From: Stomoxys calcitrans
Taxonomy: Eukaryota; Arthropoda; Insecta; Diptera; Muscidae
Direction of reading: 5' to 3'
Length of the DNA stretch: 64,000 bases
Assembly (NCBI RefSeq): GCF_963082655.1
Contig: NC_081553.1
Location: forward strand, 208,572,435-208,636,434
Below the pieces are notes generated by a model. That model did no database searches, was not told the origin of the DNA, and saw only the letters and a list, made by a program, of their open reading frames with translations. This document shows positions 10,502-22,152 of this stretch, piece by piece. Within the stretch, counting starts at the first letter, position 1. Every line of letters starts with the position of its first letter. The position numbers and the translations under genes are program-made.

Positions 10502-11465
10502 AACCTTTCCCTTGGGAAAGGGTACCCCTTCCTTTGGGAGAGGGTAGTTTTAGTACCCTTTCCTTTGCGAAAGTGTAGTTTTAGAACTATATCCTTTGGG
10601 AAAAAATAATTTTAGTACCCTATTCTTTGGGAGAGAGTAGTTTTAGTATCCTCTCCTTTGGGAAAGGATAGGTTTAGTATTCTTTCCTTTTGCAAAGGCT
10701 AATTTAAGTACCCTTTTCTTTGGAAAAGGGCAGTTTTAGGACCCTTTCCTTTGGAAAAGGGTAGTTTTAGTACCATTTCCTTTGGGAGAGGGTAGTTTTA
10801 GTATCCTTTCCTTTGGGAAAGGTTTAGGTTTAGTATTCTTTCCTTTTGCAAAGGCTAATTTTAGTACCCTTTTCCTTGGAGAAGGGAGGTTTTAGTACCC
10901 TTTAAGAAATGGTTTTCAGAAACGATTTTCTTGTACCCTTTTCATTGAGAAAAATTAATTGTAGTACCCTTTCCTTTGGGAAAAGTTAGTTTTAGCACCC
11001 TTTTCTTTTGGAAAGGGTAGTTTTAGTACCCTTTCCTTTCGAACAGTGTTGTTTTAGCACCTTTTTCTTTTGGGAAGGGTAGTTTTAGTACCTTTTCTTT
11101 TGGGAAATGATAGTTTTACTACTCTTTCTTTTGGGAAAGGGTAGTTTTACTACTCCATCTTTTGAGAAAGGGTTGTTTTTCTACCCTTTCCTTGGGAAAG
11201 GATTAGTTTTAGTACACTTTCCTTCGAGAAAGCGTAGTTTTAATGACCTTTCCTTTCGGAAAGGGTAGTGTTTGTATCCATTTCCTTGGGAAAGGGGGGT
11301 TTTAGTACCTTTTCTTTTGGGAAACACACTCTCCTTTGGGAAAGGGTAGTTTTAGTACTGGAAAAGGATACTTTTAGTACCCTTTCGTTTGGGAAGGGGT
11401 GGTTTTAGTAGCCTCTCCTTTGGGTAAGGCTACTTTAAATACCCTTTTTGTTTTTTTAAAAGGTC
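10502..11465. repeat. 31-bp hairpin minisatellite, about 31 copies
   Basis: Each 31-bp unit contains the arms TACCCTTTCC and GGAAAGGGTA around a four-base loop (TTTG), then the spacer GTTTTAG. Every unit can fold into a 10-bp hairpin. Copies are diverged by a few bases. A block near 10,671 (GGTTTAGTATTC with TTTTGCAAAGGC) recurs at 10,827, 156 bases or five units later, so part of the array grew by five-unit duplication. Many changes are paired across the stem. There is no open frame of note. Confidence 0.85.
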
Positions 11466-11760
11466 TCCTCTTTGAAAAGACCCAAGAGAGTAATTATTGG
11501 TCCTGTAAATGAATAATCGTTTGCGGTTAACAAAAAATGTTTGCCGGTAAAGAGTGTATGGTTTAACAACAAAAGAAGGGTTCTTCTAAGCGAAGCTGGT
11601 ATAGGGTTTACAATAAACCTAATTAATTACGTTCAATAATGATTTATTTATGGCTTAAATTTGATATGTTGAAGCGAAACGTTACACTGTAACAATAAAA
11701 GAAAGACTGTGTAATACAAGTATTTTGTTTGTCATAAAAATGGCAATTTTTTGCGTATAG
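11466..11760. other. Non-coding spacer
   Basis: No recognisable feature between the minisatellite and a GC-richer repeat region. Confidence 0.4.
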
Positions 11761-12730
11761 AAAGGCTATACTAAACTCCAGCGCCGTGAGCGGCATACTG
11801 GGCCGACCATAAAATAAGTAATGTTTGGTTCCCTCTGAGATTTGGCTAGAAGGATATGTCCTTACTGCCTAGATTTCATAGAGCATCGTAAGCATCTACG
11901 AGAATTTTATCAAGAAGACTTAGCGGGAAAGGGCTTGTCGGTTGTGTGCTATGGTGCCAGCTTATCAGTGATCCATACCTGGTTAGCTCGTCAGCACCTT
12001 TTTTTTTTGTTTTTGCCCAAAGGCATATTTGTGTGGATATGGCAATCCACGTTAAGCTTCTGTAGGTGAGCAACAGGGTGGCCATTCTCCAATATCTCGC
12101 CTTGTGTTATCGAGCATCACTGGCACTCAGTATTTATGGAATAGCCTGTGCCGTCCGGCGTCTCACCGAGACTCTCCGCTCTATAACGCTAATTGTTCGC
12201 GACTGCAGTTGCAGCTACTCCGTAGCAATACACTACCCGCAACATATGGACACTTCCGGTAGCTCGCAGCTAAGCTTCTCGTGACAATGATGAACAGCAC
12301 ACACAGATTGGACCTTAAAGTTCTAGCTTGTGTGGTGAACACAGCTGTCCCGTTCCGGGCGTCAGCAACCTTGTTTTCCGGTAGTAGAGTACTAGTCCAA
12401 TACATCTCACCGAGACTCTCCGCTCTATACCGCTGATTGTTCGCGACTGCAGTTGCAGCTACTCCATATGGAGCATTCCACTATCCGCAACAGGTGGACA
12501 TGTCCGGTAGCTCGCAGCCAAGCTTCTCGTGACAATGATGAACACCACACACAGATTGGACCTTAAAGTTCTAGCTTGTGTGGTGCTCACAGCTGTTACG
12601 TGCCGGGCGTCAGCAACCTTGTTTTCCGGGAGTAGAGTACGAGTCCAATACAAAATTTTTTTATATATCTTTGGAGCAGTCTTATACCCAAAAACCTCCC
12701 AAGCGGACAACTCTTACCGATCTGGCTAAA
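11761..12730. repeat. GC-richer repeat region with a 244-bp direct tandem duplication
   Basis: Two direct copies of about 244 bp lie at 12161-12404 and 12405-12652. Both start TCTCACCGAGACTCTCCGCT and contain 'cgcgactgcagttgcagc', 'gtagctcgcagc' and 'ctagcttgtgtggtg'. The region is clearly richer in GC than its flanks. Mirror-image open frames on both strands track the repeat and show no domain. A related phrase ('cggcttgtgtggtg') heads the LINE copy at 33.66 kb, so this may be untranslated sequence of a LINE. That is inference. Confidence 0.5.
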
Positions 12731-14160
12731 GTTTTGCGTATTAAGGATTGGTATGGCTAAATTTTGTATGACTTTCTAGTACATTGGCTAATGTGTAAAA
12801 TGTCCTTGCCTATGCTCCATTTTTACAGAGCTAAAGTGATGTACTAGACTCCTATGCTATGAACTTATGATGTAAAACATTTTTTCAAGTACTTTGTGTG
12901 ACGAAATTTCCTACGCTTTTTTATGTCTTGCTATTGCCAATATCATCATTACTACCGTCAATGGAAAATACCACCAATTAACATTTTCCAATGAAGCATT
13001 AACAATCCAAAGATTCGATGGCTGATGCTAAAAGCATTTCTCCATAACTCAATATAATTCTTCTTTTTAATGATTTTTGTTTTGCTACAACAATAACATA
13101 AGGAATACGATGACAAAATCAATTTTTCAAAACTTGCCTCTCATTTCTGGCAATTCCAGGAACCCTGTTGGAATTTACTGAGGACAGACAAAATAAAAGC
13201 AACAACAGCAGGCGCAAACAAAAGCTTGTAAATGATGGTAAAGTATTGCACGTTTCTTTGCGGTTACTGTTTGACGAAATCTTGACATCTGGTCGCTGCT
13301 ATTGTTGTTGTTGTTGTTGTTATTTATTTGTAAGTCTCATGAAAATAAAAGATAATTTAACCAAAAGCATGTCCCTTTAACAACTACGAAACGTCAAACA
13401 TTTCGGCTGTTTGTTTTGTATTTTGCATTTTCGTAATTGGCAAACATGGGAAGTAGTCGAAATTATAAAGGAAATCCTATGGCATAACAACGAATTGAAT
13501 AGTAACTTAAGATACTCTTAGCATTTCTTTTTTTTTGCATAATTTTAAGTATTACTCAAAGCATTTAAGACTAGTTTTTGGTTTTATCTAATCTTTTTAA
13601 AATGTTTGGGATTTAGGAAAAATCGTGTTTCTTTTTAATAATTTTTCAAAGAAATACTATTTAGCAAACGCAACAGCAGTAAAAACAGAATGAATTTGAG
13701 TAGTTGGTTTTCCATTTCATCCTCTGGGGGCCAACAGCATGCTCCAAATGTTAGAGGTGGCTGGAAAAATGTGAATTGCCTTAAACTAAAGCTTTGAGTT
13801 ATGTATGCAAGCAACCACACTGTTAATTACTACAGCAAAATTATGCGTTTTTCCTTTGTTGTCTGAACTTTTGATATAACTTGCCTTAAAATTAGCTAAG
13901 CTTGACTTTTTGTCCATTGGATTTTAAGGTTTGCATGAAAAACCATAAACAAACTAGGAAAAAAATCAAATGTTATGTGCGGCATGGTAGCACCTATGAT
14001 AAGGTCTACCTACTTTAATGTCTTTTACCCAGTGCTCCACAATTATGGGGGATTTTACGAAAAAAAATAAAGACAAAATATTAACTCATATACCAGCATA
14101 TAATATTTTTGGTAGATAAATAATGAACGAGGGGGAATAATAAAATGGGGAGAGAAAAAA
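12731..14160. other. AT-rich non-coding stretch
   Basis: Apparently single-copy DNA with a (TGT)n microsatellite at about 13302-13323. The short frame at 13168-13380 ends in the poly-Cys run encoded by that microsatellite. No gene is supported. Confidence 0.5.
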
Positions 14161-14748
14161 GACTTTGTGCAAAATTCTGAGAAGCTCTAGTGATAAAAAC
14201 GCTTGGATAGGCTTTGAATCATATACGTTCACAGATTTCTTTGCAATTCACCAGTAACCGCGTGGGCCATAAGAGAATCGTATGTGCCAAATTTTGAGAA
14301 GGTCCATTTAAGACTAGCCACTTTATTTCAATATTAGTCATAATCGGAAGAACATATGTATGGAAGCTAATGTAAGCTTAATCGAGATCCTCTCATGCAA
14401 AATTTCGTGAGAATCGGTTAACAAACGACCAGATTATTGCAATACTAGTCTAAACTGGAGGAACATATATTTGGGAGCTATATCTAAATCTGAACCGGTT
14501 TTTTTCCCATTTTAATAGGCCTTGTCTCTAAGGCCAAGAAAATGATAGTGCCAAATTTGAAGACGATCGGATGAAAATTGCGACCTGTACTTTGTACACG
14601 GACAAACAAACAGATGGACATAGCTAAGGGATTCTGAGTCGATCGGTATACTTATCAATGCGTCTATCTCTTTTCCTTCTGGGTGGTACAAACAAATTCA
14701 CCAAGTTATAATACCCTGTACCATAGTAGTGGTGTAGGGTATAAACAG
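14161..14748 (-). repeat. Second interspersed repeat family (related layout, different sequence)
   Basis: It contains repeating phrases of the type 'gccaaatttgaagacgatcggatgaaaattgcgacc' and ends 'taccctgtaccatagtagtggtgtagggtataaa' in broken form (14701-14745). This resembles the CCACCACC family in layout but not in sequence. A shorter relative lies at 19.08-19.43 kb. It is non-coding and its class is unknown. Confidence 0.5.
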
Positions 14749-15194
14749 ACTGAAATATTAATTTTAGGCACAATGAGCATGTCATTCAGATTGGTCTTTA
14801 AAAAGGTGTTGCTTGTTATTTAGCTACCGTTTGATTCTTGTCCCGGAACGCCGCCTTTCTAAAAGCATGGTTACCAGTGCCTTAACCAGTAACCAGTGGT
14901 CATCGGAACCAAAGTAGATAACATTGCAGACAACCTGAACGAACACCGTGAAAGATGAAAAGCAGAGTAAATAAAAACTTCTTGGTGAAACAAGAGCCGC
15001 CTCTCAAAGGAGATATGGTTAACGAGGATAAGTCTGTGTGGAGAGTGCGTACTTGTTGAAAGTTCAAATCTGCCGGACCACACCTGGTCAGCCTGGCTCT
15101 ATTGCTGAAATCCAACAAAAGAGTGGTCTTTATCGCAGAGTCTTAGAAAAATTAACAAAAGCTCAATGAAGCACTGCAGGACCAATATTCTGTT
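14749..15194. other. Unassigned stretch, moderately GC-rich
   Basis: Short frames on the minus strand (14871-15118) have no recognised domain. The higher GC content near 14,840-15,180 hints at a decayed transposon or gene fragment, but I cannot identify it. Confidence 0.3.
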
Positions 15195-15196
15195 CT

Positions 15197-15560
15197 AATT
15201 TTTATACCAACCAACATTAGATGGTGGTCGGTATACGTCAAAGATCCCATTAAGTATGTATGTTCTTGATCGTCTTGACCTTCTTAGTCGATCTACCCAT
15301 GTCCATCCACCCGTATGTCCGTCTGTCGAAATCACGATAGCGGTCGAACGCGTAGAGCTAGCCGCTTGAAATTTCGTACAGATACTTAATATTGATGTAG
15401 GTCGTTGTAGATTGCAAAAGGGCCATACCGGTACAGTTTTGGATATAGTTCCCGTACAAATCGATCTGCCAATTTGACTTATTAATCCCCTGGAAGCCGT
15501 AATTTGTATCCGATTTGGCTGATCGATTTGTATTTCGATTGTGGAGACCGTCAAAATTAA
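15197..15560 (+). repeat. Helentron-like repeat, 5' part
   Basis: It starts with TTTTTATACCAACCAACATT (15198-15217), a variant of the subterminal motif. It continues through the 'ttgatcgtcttgacc' and CCGTCTGTCGAAATCACG blocks and one module ('cgatctgccaatttgac', 15462-15478). It is then lost. Confidence 0.6.
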
Positions 15561-15890
15561 CCTCCCCTAATGGCCGCAGGCCCATTCTGGATTCCATTGA
15601 TGTAAAGGAGAACTGATGAAAATCTCAGAACAAATGGCGTCTAGATTCTTCAGGATCTCCATTATGTTTGGTGAATTCTTTGTTTTAGAAAATGAAACCT
15701 CGATCTTCAATGATGACTTCTAAAGTGAGACGTGATTGGGGTTCTACTACAATGCACTTAACAAAGGTATGTTGTGGGGGCTGTCCGACAATTGTAGATT
15801 CATGCAGAGATTAGTGTCTTTATGAAACCGCAATTGAAAAAATAATTTCAGTTTCATTGCATAGTGGCTCAGTTTGAGTTTTTCGTTGCA
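15561..15890. other. Unassigned stretch
   Basis: No recognisable feature between two broken Helentron-like repeats of opposite orientation. It may be inserted sequence of unknown origin. Confidence 0.3.
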
Positions 15891-15894
15891 AAGA

Positions 15895-16007
15895 TCATAT
15901 ACTTTGCTTCATGGGGACGCAGATCAATATTTCGAAGTGTTACAAACCGAATGGCTAGGTTGGTATACCCCCTATACACCACCATCCTACGGTGGTGGGT
16001 ATAAAAA
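15895..16007 (-). repeat. Helentron-like repeat, 5' end (reverse copy)
   Basis: It shows 'gatcaatatttcgaagtgttacaaaccg' type sequence in pieces, followed by CACCACCATCCTACGGTGG (15977-15995) and GGGTATAAAA. This is the reverse of the 5' terminus. Confidence 0.6.
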
Positions 16008-17299
16008 TGTGTGGAAGTAATCTCAATTTTAGAATGCATTCACTTTTGCTGGATATCAGCACCTTTTGACTTAATTTTTGTTCTGAATCGGTCTGCCTGC
16101 CGCTGTTTTGTCCCATCTTCGTAGTATGGATTTCTTCAGCTTTTCAATATTGGTAACATTTCGTATCAGTTTCCCCTTAAATCCACATCTGAATCGATGC
16201 CTTTCAATGAGCTTCGTCCTTAAATCGAAAAACTGTCTATGTCAAATTTTAAGGTGATCGTATGAAAAGTTTTGTGAAGGTGGGTATAACAATTCGCAAT
16301 GCCTCTAAAACAAAAGACTTAAGACACAAACTTCCTAAATTTTTTTAAATACCATTTTATTATCATTTTCACCCAACTGATTATACCCCACCCTAATTGG
16401 GATTCACTTTTTCTCCATGGCGCTTGCGCGTCTGCTGTTATAATGTTTCGTTTGGTGTTAATGTTTCAAATACTTGTGCCAGCAATTGTTGCTTCTGAAC
16501 GATGCTGCTGCCGATATGTACGCCTGATGTGCCGCCTGTTATCTTTTCATACAGATGGAGCAGAAAATCAGTCATGATTAATTGTGATTACGTGGAAGCT
16601 ATTATTTCGATGTTTGTATTTCTCTCTTTCTCCACCCGCACTCAAAGAGTGGCTGGAACAACATGCAACAAAGTTTACCTTAAATTTATGTTTAGGGTCT
16701 GTTTTGTTTTACGTATCATTTGCACGTCTGCGGCAATTGTCTGTAGCTAAAAGTGCTGAAATATTTCCTGTTAAATTATCTCAACTTTGCTGAGGTTTTA
16801 GGGGGTAAATTTTCTTTGGCGATTTTTCACGACAAGAAAATTGAAATTGTTTACTTTCTCACGTTGCAATCGCATAATTTGTGGATGTTTTTTATTTATG
16901 TATGTGTCTTTATTTCATTTCACTTTTGTTTACCTTTGGCGAAGTGGGTTGGTGTGCATTGTATAGCTGCTAGAGATAGGTCAAATTCCTGAGGTCAGTT
17001 TTGGGAAGAGGGCAATTTAAGGCCTTTAATGAGAGTACAGGGAAGACTTTAGCTGGTAATTGAGGGAATATTTTCCATTGGGAGAATTTTGTATTTAATA
17101 AAATAGTGGGAGAATAACAATTTAAAAATGGGGAAGTATTATGGAAAACATTTCAAATGTGAATAAGCTTAGATGATTAAGGTGTGCTTTAGGGTAGAAT
17201 AAAAAGAATAATTCCTAAAATAGGAATTTTTTAAGTACAAGATTTTTTGTAACTAAATTTCCCGTGAAAATTCCATTAAGGAACAAGAGATACTTCTTT
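16008..17299. other. Mostly single-copy non-coding DNA
   Basis: One copy of the motif ACAAAAGACTTAAGACAC sits at 16309-16326. Overlapping frames at 16502-16992 are T-rich and show no domain. Confidence 0.45.
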
Positions 17300-17552
17300 C
17301 ATATAAATGAGTGCAGTCAGATGAAAGTTTAAACTCAAACCTTTTTTTGCCGAGTTCAAACGAAGTGCCGCATAGAGATATCACTTGGTTGAGAAGTTTT
17401 AAACATGACAGGGTACCTGATAAATGTACCCAGCACTAGTAAGGGAATAACTATCACTGGAAATTTTTCTGAAGATCACACCGGGATTTGATAACAGGTG
17501 TTCAGCTTCATAGGCGGACTTGTTAAACTCTGCGCCACGGTGGCCTCCTAGA
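17300..17552 (-). mobile_element. tRNA-derived SINE, decayed (reverse copy)
   Basis: Reading on the minus strand, the head (17552 backwards) gives GCCACCGTGGCGCAGAGTTTAAC, an A-box-like tRNA start. A weak B box and the family body follow, including the reverse of 'atgagtgcagtc' at 17308. It is more diverged than the copy at 3.15 kb, so it is older. Confidence 0.65.
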
Positions 17553-19080
17553 TTTGGTATAAACTGTCTTCTATTTTCCCGTCTGTAGTTATCGATACAT
17601 CAACCTGTTGGAAAATTGCTATGAATTCTCGCTTAATACCAAGTTTTTGTGGTATTATAGGCATATTTCCATGTTTACCTTTTATTTTTCGGCATGACTA
17701 AGTTTTTTGATTATCTTTTTTTTAATTATACAAAAATATTTCTAATATTTGGGAATAATGTTTTCTTTCATTAAAAAATTAGCTTAATTACAAAACGAAA
17801 TGGTAATTTATTTGAAATAGAAATGCGCTTAGTCGTTTAATTTATGGCCCATTTCTTGGGTGGCCATTGGGCAGGGCAAGACAGACGCAAGCTTTCATTG
17901 ACCAAAACTCAGGTGATAAAAACAAACCACAAAAACAAGTTCCTATATAATTTAAAATTCTTTTAAAATCTTTCCTTGTCGCTTGAAGTTGTCCGAAAGG
18001 GGGTGGTGTAGCTAATGGTGTGGCATTTTCGTTGATTAAGAGACAGAGTGTGAGAAAGCCATAACCGCAGCACTTCTTCAAACGATTGATTAATGCATGA
18101 GCGCCCATGGATTTCTTCTGTTTTTTGGAGTTTTTTTTTGTGCTTTATTTTTGTTTTGTTTTGTTATTTCAACCGGAATTAACAAAATAGAAGTGAAATT
18201 GTAGTCTGTTAAATGTTTCCTGGGGGTTAATTTATAACACAAATACCAAAGTGCCAATAATCGGGCAAATCTTATTGAAACGGAATCAGCAGTCATTCAT
18301 CTAATGATGCATTTGATAAAAAAAAAAAACAAATCACTCATCCCCTACTGGCTACTCTGGGATGGGAATAATGATTTGGCAATATATTGCCACTGGTATC
18401 ATGCGAACGCTGAGTGCCATTGGGATAATGAGCTACCACGATGTCCGTATTTTTCAATAGCCTGAAGTGGCATTTACCATGGTCATAGCCAAAATTTCTC
18501 TACGCCTTTCCTTTTCTATGGCGCATGTGACATTAATTGTATTCATTACGCTTCGCCAATTGACCATATGAATTCCATATCTTTCGCTTTTATTATTTCT
18601 TAAAGGCAATCTCTGGTGTGACTTGTATATTTTGTGATGATTGTTGGCCATTTCTTTTTAGTCCGACCATGCGTAGTAATTCGCTGTTTCGCTTTACTTT
18701 TGCCATATAGCTGCAGCGTACCTCTTAATTGCTTAAGCGAGCACCTTAATTGTAATCGTTATTCAATGCAAAGGTAAAAATAATTTAATATGACTTTATG
18801 TAAACATCTATAAAAAGTGCTTTGAACTCATTCCAGTTTCATTATTGTGGTTGTTTATTTTTTTTGAGGGGGAATTTTGTATGCCCCTATTGCGACGAAA
18901 TAGTATGACAAGATTTGAATAAATTGAAAAGGTGAATGAAATTGAAGGAACTTGAAGGTATACATAAATGCAATCAGACAAAATGTTAATAGAATTGTCT
19001 CTAATTATTAGTATCTACCCCAGACCGTCCCACCCTATAAGGGAGAACATTTTTTTGCGAATAGAAAAACGCCTAACCTT
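17553..19080. other. Single-copy-looking non-coding DNA
   Basis: Apart from homopolymer runs (for example 18,320-18,331) I see no repeats, RNA genes or coding signals. Confidence 0.45.
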
Positions 19081-19430
19081 GCGGTTTTTTTGCATCCCTT
19101 CTGTGCCTGCGATGAAATGTAGAGTTCGACTCAGAATTTAAAATTGTGGCTAATGCAGCCATAATCGGGCATATATGGGAGCTATATCTAAAACTGGGCC
19201 GTTTTTGGACCAAAATCAGTGGAGTTGGTACTTGGGCCAAAAAAAATGGCATGAGCAAAATTTTATGGTAATCGGACACAAATGCGACCTGAACCTTAAC
19301 TACAAGAATACATGGAATTAGAAAGTAATTCCAAGCGGAATGGAACATTTAACTCTGAGTCTAACACGTCTCCTTCTTAGTGTTGCAAACATACCCTGTT
19401 CCACAGTTGCGGTGTAGGGTGCAAACACGG
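19081..19430 (-). repeat. Second interspersed repeat family, short copy
   Basis: It shares 'gggagctatatctaaaac' and 'atcggacacaaatgcgacct' type phrases with the 14.16-14.75 kb element, and ends 'taccctgttccacagttgcggtgtagggtg' in broken form at 19392-19421. Confidence 0.5.
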
Positions 19431-19577
19431 AATGGAGAAGTTGCAGGGCAGCAGAAACGAATTGTTACTAAGTTCGGGTACATCTGTCAAACTACAGAAG
19501 AAAGCATTTGCTCCAGGTTGGCAGAGTTCATCAGGATTTACTAAATAAGGTTGCGGAAAGCAATTAGTCGACCTATA

Positions 19578-20700
19578 CATTTTAATACCAACCACCATAG
19601 GAGGGGGTATACTATTCTAGGTATTCCGTTTGTAACAGCTCGAAATATTCGTCTAATATCCCATTAATCGATCTAGCCATGTCCGTCCGTCCGTCTGTCG
19701 AAATCCCGATAGCGGTCGAACTCGTAAAGCTGGCCGCTTGAAATTTTGCACAGTTTCCTAATATTAATGCAGATTTATGGGGATTGCAAATGGTTAGAGA
19801 TGGGTTTCTACCAGGTAAATACCCAATAAATACCTTTTTTGGGTATTTATAATGATGCGGATATCTTGATGATTTCGTATTCTTTGTATGTATAAATCTG
19901 ACTTTCTGATCTCATAAAATCGGAATTTAGTTATATATAACCGCTATATAGACCGATCTCCAGACTTAAAGTCTTGAGGCCATCAAATTGGTCTTTTTTC
20001 ATTCGATTTTAATGAAATTTGGCACAGTGAGTTCTGGTAGAACCCTATTCATTTCTGTGAAGTGTAGTTCAAATCGGACGATATATCTGTATACCCAATC
20101 TGGATGATATTTAACAAAAAGGTTTAAATGGGTGCCAAAATGCACTGTGCCAAATTTCATCAAAATCGGATGAAAAATGCTCGTTTTATGGGCTCAATAC
20201 TCTATTTCGGGAGATCGGTCTATGTGGCAGCTACATCCAAATATGGTCCAATCTGGACAATATTCAACCAAAAGGCTTAGAGAGGTACCAGAACTCGCTG
20301 TGCCAAATTTCATCAAAATAGGAGGGAAAATGCTCCTTTCAGAGGCTCATTACACAATATCGGGAGATCGGTATATATGGCAGCTATATCCAAATATGTT
20401 CCGATCTATACTACATGTGACAGGAATGGGTTGGAATCTACTAGAAAACTGGAAAACACTGTGCCAAATTTCATCGAAACCGGATGAAAATTGACCACTT
20501 TATTGCCTCAAGACTTTAGGTCTGGCGATCGGTCAGGTTTACATACAAAGAATACGAAACCATCAATAAATTCTTGAAAAATGTTTTTAGGCCCCAGATA
20601 TCTGCAAAATTATAAATACCCAGTTTTTGGGTATAAATACCCGGGTATTTACCCAATTTACCGGGTAAATACCTTTTGGGTATTTACCCATCGCCCATTT
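19578..20700 (+). repeat. Helentron-like repeat carrying a nested palindromic element
   Basis: It opens with TTTTAATACCAACCACCATAG (19579-19599) in variant form, then the CCGTCCGTCCGTCTGTCG block (19682-19699). Modules at 20160-20520 include 'gatcggtctatgtggcagctac'. From about 19,797 a different, inverted-repeat element intrudes (see next entry). The relation of the inner modules to the two elements is unclear. Confidence 0.5.
19797..20696. mobile_element. Candidate fold-back (hAT-like?) element with GGGTAAATACCC termini
   Basis: The left end is GAGATGGGTTTCTACC then GGTAAATACCCAATAAATACC (19814-19834). The right end, inverted, is GGCGATGGGTAAATACCC with further GGGTATTTACCC palindromes (20,620-20,692). 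Farther in, 'tttcgtattctttgtatgta' at 19876-19895 is matched inverted by 'tacatacaaagaatacgaaa' at 20541-20560. These mirrored blocks imply terminal inverted repeats of about 100-160 bp. The GATGGGTA start suggests the hAT superfamily, but I could not find a clean 8-bp duplication. Confidence 0.4.
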
Positions 20701-20719
20701 AGATATAGCGATGTGTACA

Positions 20720-21155
20720 TGAGTGATTGACGCTCACTAAACAAAAAAATTATTACTCACGCAAGCTCACGCACGACTCATAAAAAAATCGCGACTCACG
20801 AGAAGAATCACGACTCACAAGAAAAATCAGGACTCACGAAAAACTTGCTCATCACGGTTGAAAAAAAAATTTCCGTGAAGAGAATAATATTTTTTTTTCA
20901 AACGTAGACGAAAAGTAGGAGTAAAACAGGCGTAAAGTATTACTCTGTTTATGAGGAGGAAAATGTCATAATTTCGCATGTCGAATTTCGCTATCGCAAC
21001 AGTTAAAAATTGTAGAGACTTTTCGAAAGCAAAATAGAATACCAACCCTAAGTCATTTTTTTCTTATGAGTCGTGATATCTCGTGGTTCGTGATTTTCTT
21101 AAGAGTCGTGATTAGCGTTGTGAGTCGTGATTCACGCTCACGCACGATCACTAAA
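20720..21155. mobile_element. Fold-back repeat with inverted arrays of a GAGTCGTGA motif
   Basis: The left arm (20,720-20,860) has several copies of CACGACTCAC-type sequence separated by A-rich spacers. The right arm (21,060-21,155) has the inverse, GTGAGTCGTGATT-type copies. The outermost parts also match inverted (GAGTGATTGACGCTCAC and GTGAGCGTGCGTGATC-like). The interior of about 200 bp is unrelated AT-rich DNA. There is no coding capacity. Confidence 0.5.
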
Positions 21156-21313
21156 AATGTATTACCTCAAGCATTTATTTTTTGGCAAGGACGGACATTT
21201 AAATTTTTATGTGGCGAGGAGCCGACAAGGATTTCTTTTTAGTTACATGGTTTCTTAGGAGAATTTTATTTAATTTACGTTTTTGTTATGAGATAAAAAA
21301 AAATCGAACCGCC

Positions 21314-22136
21314 CTTATATATATTCTTGATCCTTCTGACATTCCAAATCGATTTAGTCATGTCCCTCAATCCGTCTGTCTGTCGAAAGCATGCCTACTT
21401 TCGAAGAAGTAAAGACAGGCGTTTAAAATGTTGCCCAAATACTTCCTGTTTATAAATGAGCAATATCGGTTCATGTTATGACATAGCTGCTATATATACT
21501 GATCTCCCGATTTGACTTCTTGGGCCTCTAGAGGGCGAAATTCTTATCCAATGTGGCTGCAACTTCGCATGAGATGTTCGATTTTGATTTCCAACAACTG
21601 GTCTAAATCGGTTCTGAATCTGATATAGCTGCCATATAAACCGAAGCGCAGAGGTTTTGCATGGGTTCGAATCCTGGCGAAACCATCAGAAAAAATTATC
21701 AGCGGTGTTTTTCCCTTTCCTATAGGAAAGCAACATTTGTGAGGTACTATGCCATGTAAAACTTCTCTCCAAAGAAGTGTCGCACTGCGACACGCCGTTC
21801 GGACTCGGCTATAAAAAGGAGGCCCCTTATCATTGAGCTTAAACTTGAATCGAACTGCACTGATTGATATGTGAGAAGAATGCCCCTGTTCCTTAGTGGA
21901 ATGTTCACTGGCAATTTGCATAAACCGATCTCGGTTCTTGACTTTTTGAGTCTTTAGAGAGCGCTATTCTTTTCCGATTTAGCTGAAATTTCGCATGAGG
22001 TGTTGTGTCTAAACTTCCAAAAACTGATGGTCAAAGTCGGTGCTTAACTTGATATAGCTGCGATATAAACCGATCTCGGTTGTTGACTTCTTGAGCCTTC
22101 AGAAGTCGTATTTACCACTAAAGTTTTGCAATGAGT
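21314..22136 (+). repeat. Helentron-like repeat, left part (split by SINE and LINE)
   Basis: The copy starts within the 'tatatattcttgatcc' block. It is interrupted by a SINE at 21645-21919 and then by a LINE starting at 22153. It continues after the LINE at 23977-24050. Modules with 'gatatagctgc(c/g)atataaaccgatctc' are seen at 21,480, 21,622 and 22,050. Confidence 0.65.
21645..21919 (+). mobile_element. tRNA-derived SINE with 9-bp target-site duplication
   Basis: It has AGCGCAGAGGTT (A-box end) and a perfect B box GGGTTCGAATCC (21664-21675), but the stretch between them is about 30 bp shorter than in the 3.15-kb copy. Body and tail match that copy. The flanks ATAAACCGA at 21636-21644 and 21920-21928 form a perfect duplication inside a Helentron-like module. 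Confidence 0.8.
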
Positions 22137-22152
22137 TTCAACAGTAGTGTCA
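22137..22152 (+). repeat. LINE target-site duplication, left copy
   Basis: TTCAACAGTAGTGTCA is repeated exactly at 23961-23976, just beyond the LINE and the MITE in its 3' end. It belongs to the surrounding Helentron-like module. Confidence 0.85.

Noticed and set aside
10502..11465. CRISPR-like array
   Set aside because: The units are contiguous and diverged, with no unique spacers, and the context is an animal genome.
13302..13380. Cysteine-rich peptide
   Set aside because: The Cys run is the translation of a (TGT)n microsatellite.
16502..16992. Small membrane protein gene (overlapping hydrophobic frames)
   Set aside because: T-rich sequence gives Phe/Leu/Ile-rich frames by chance; overlapping frames and no motif or splice context.
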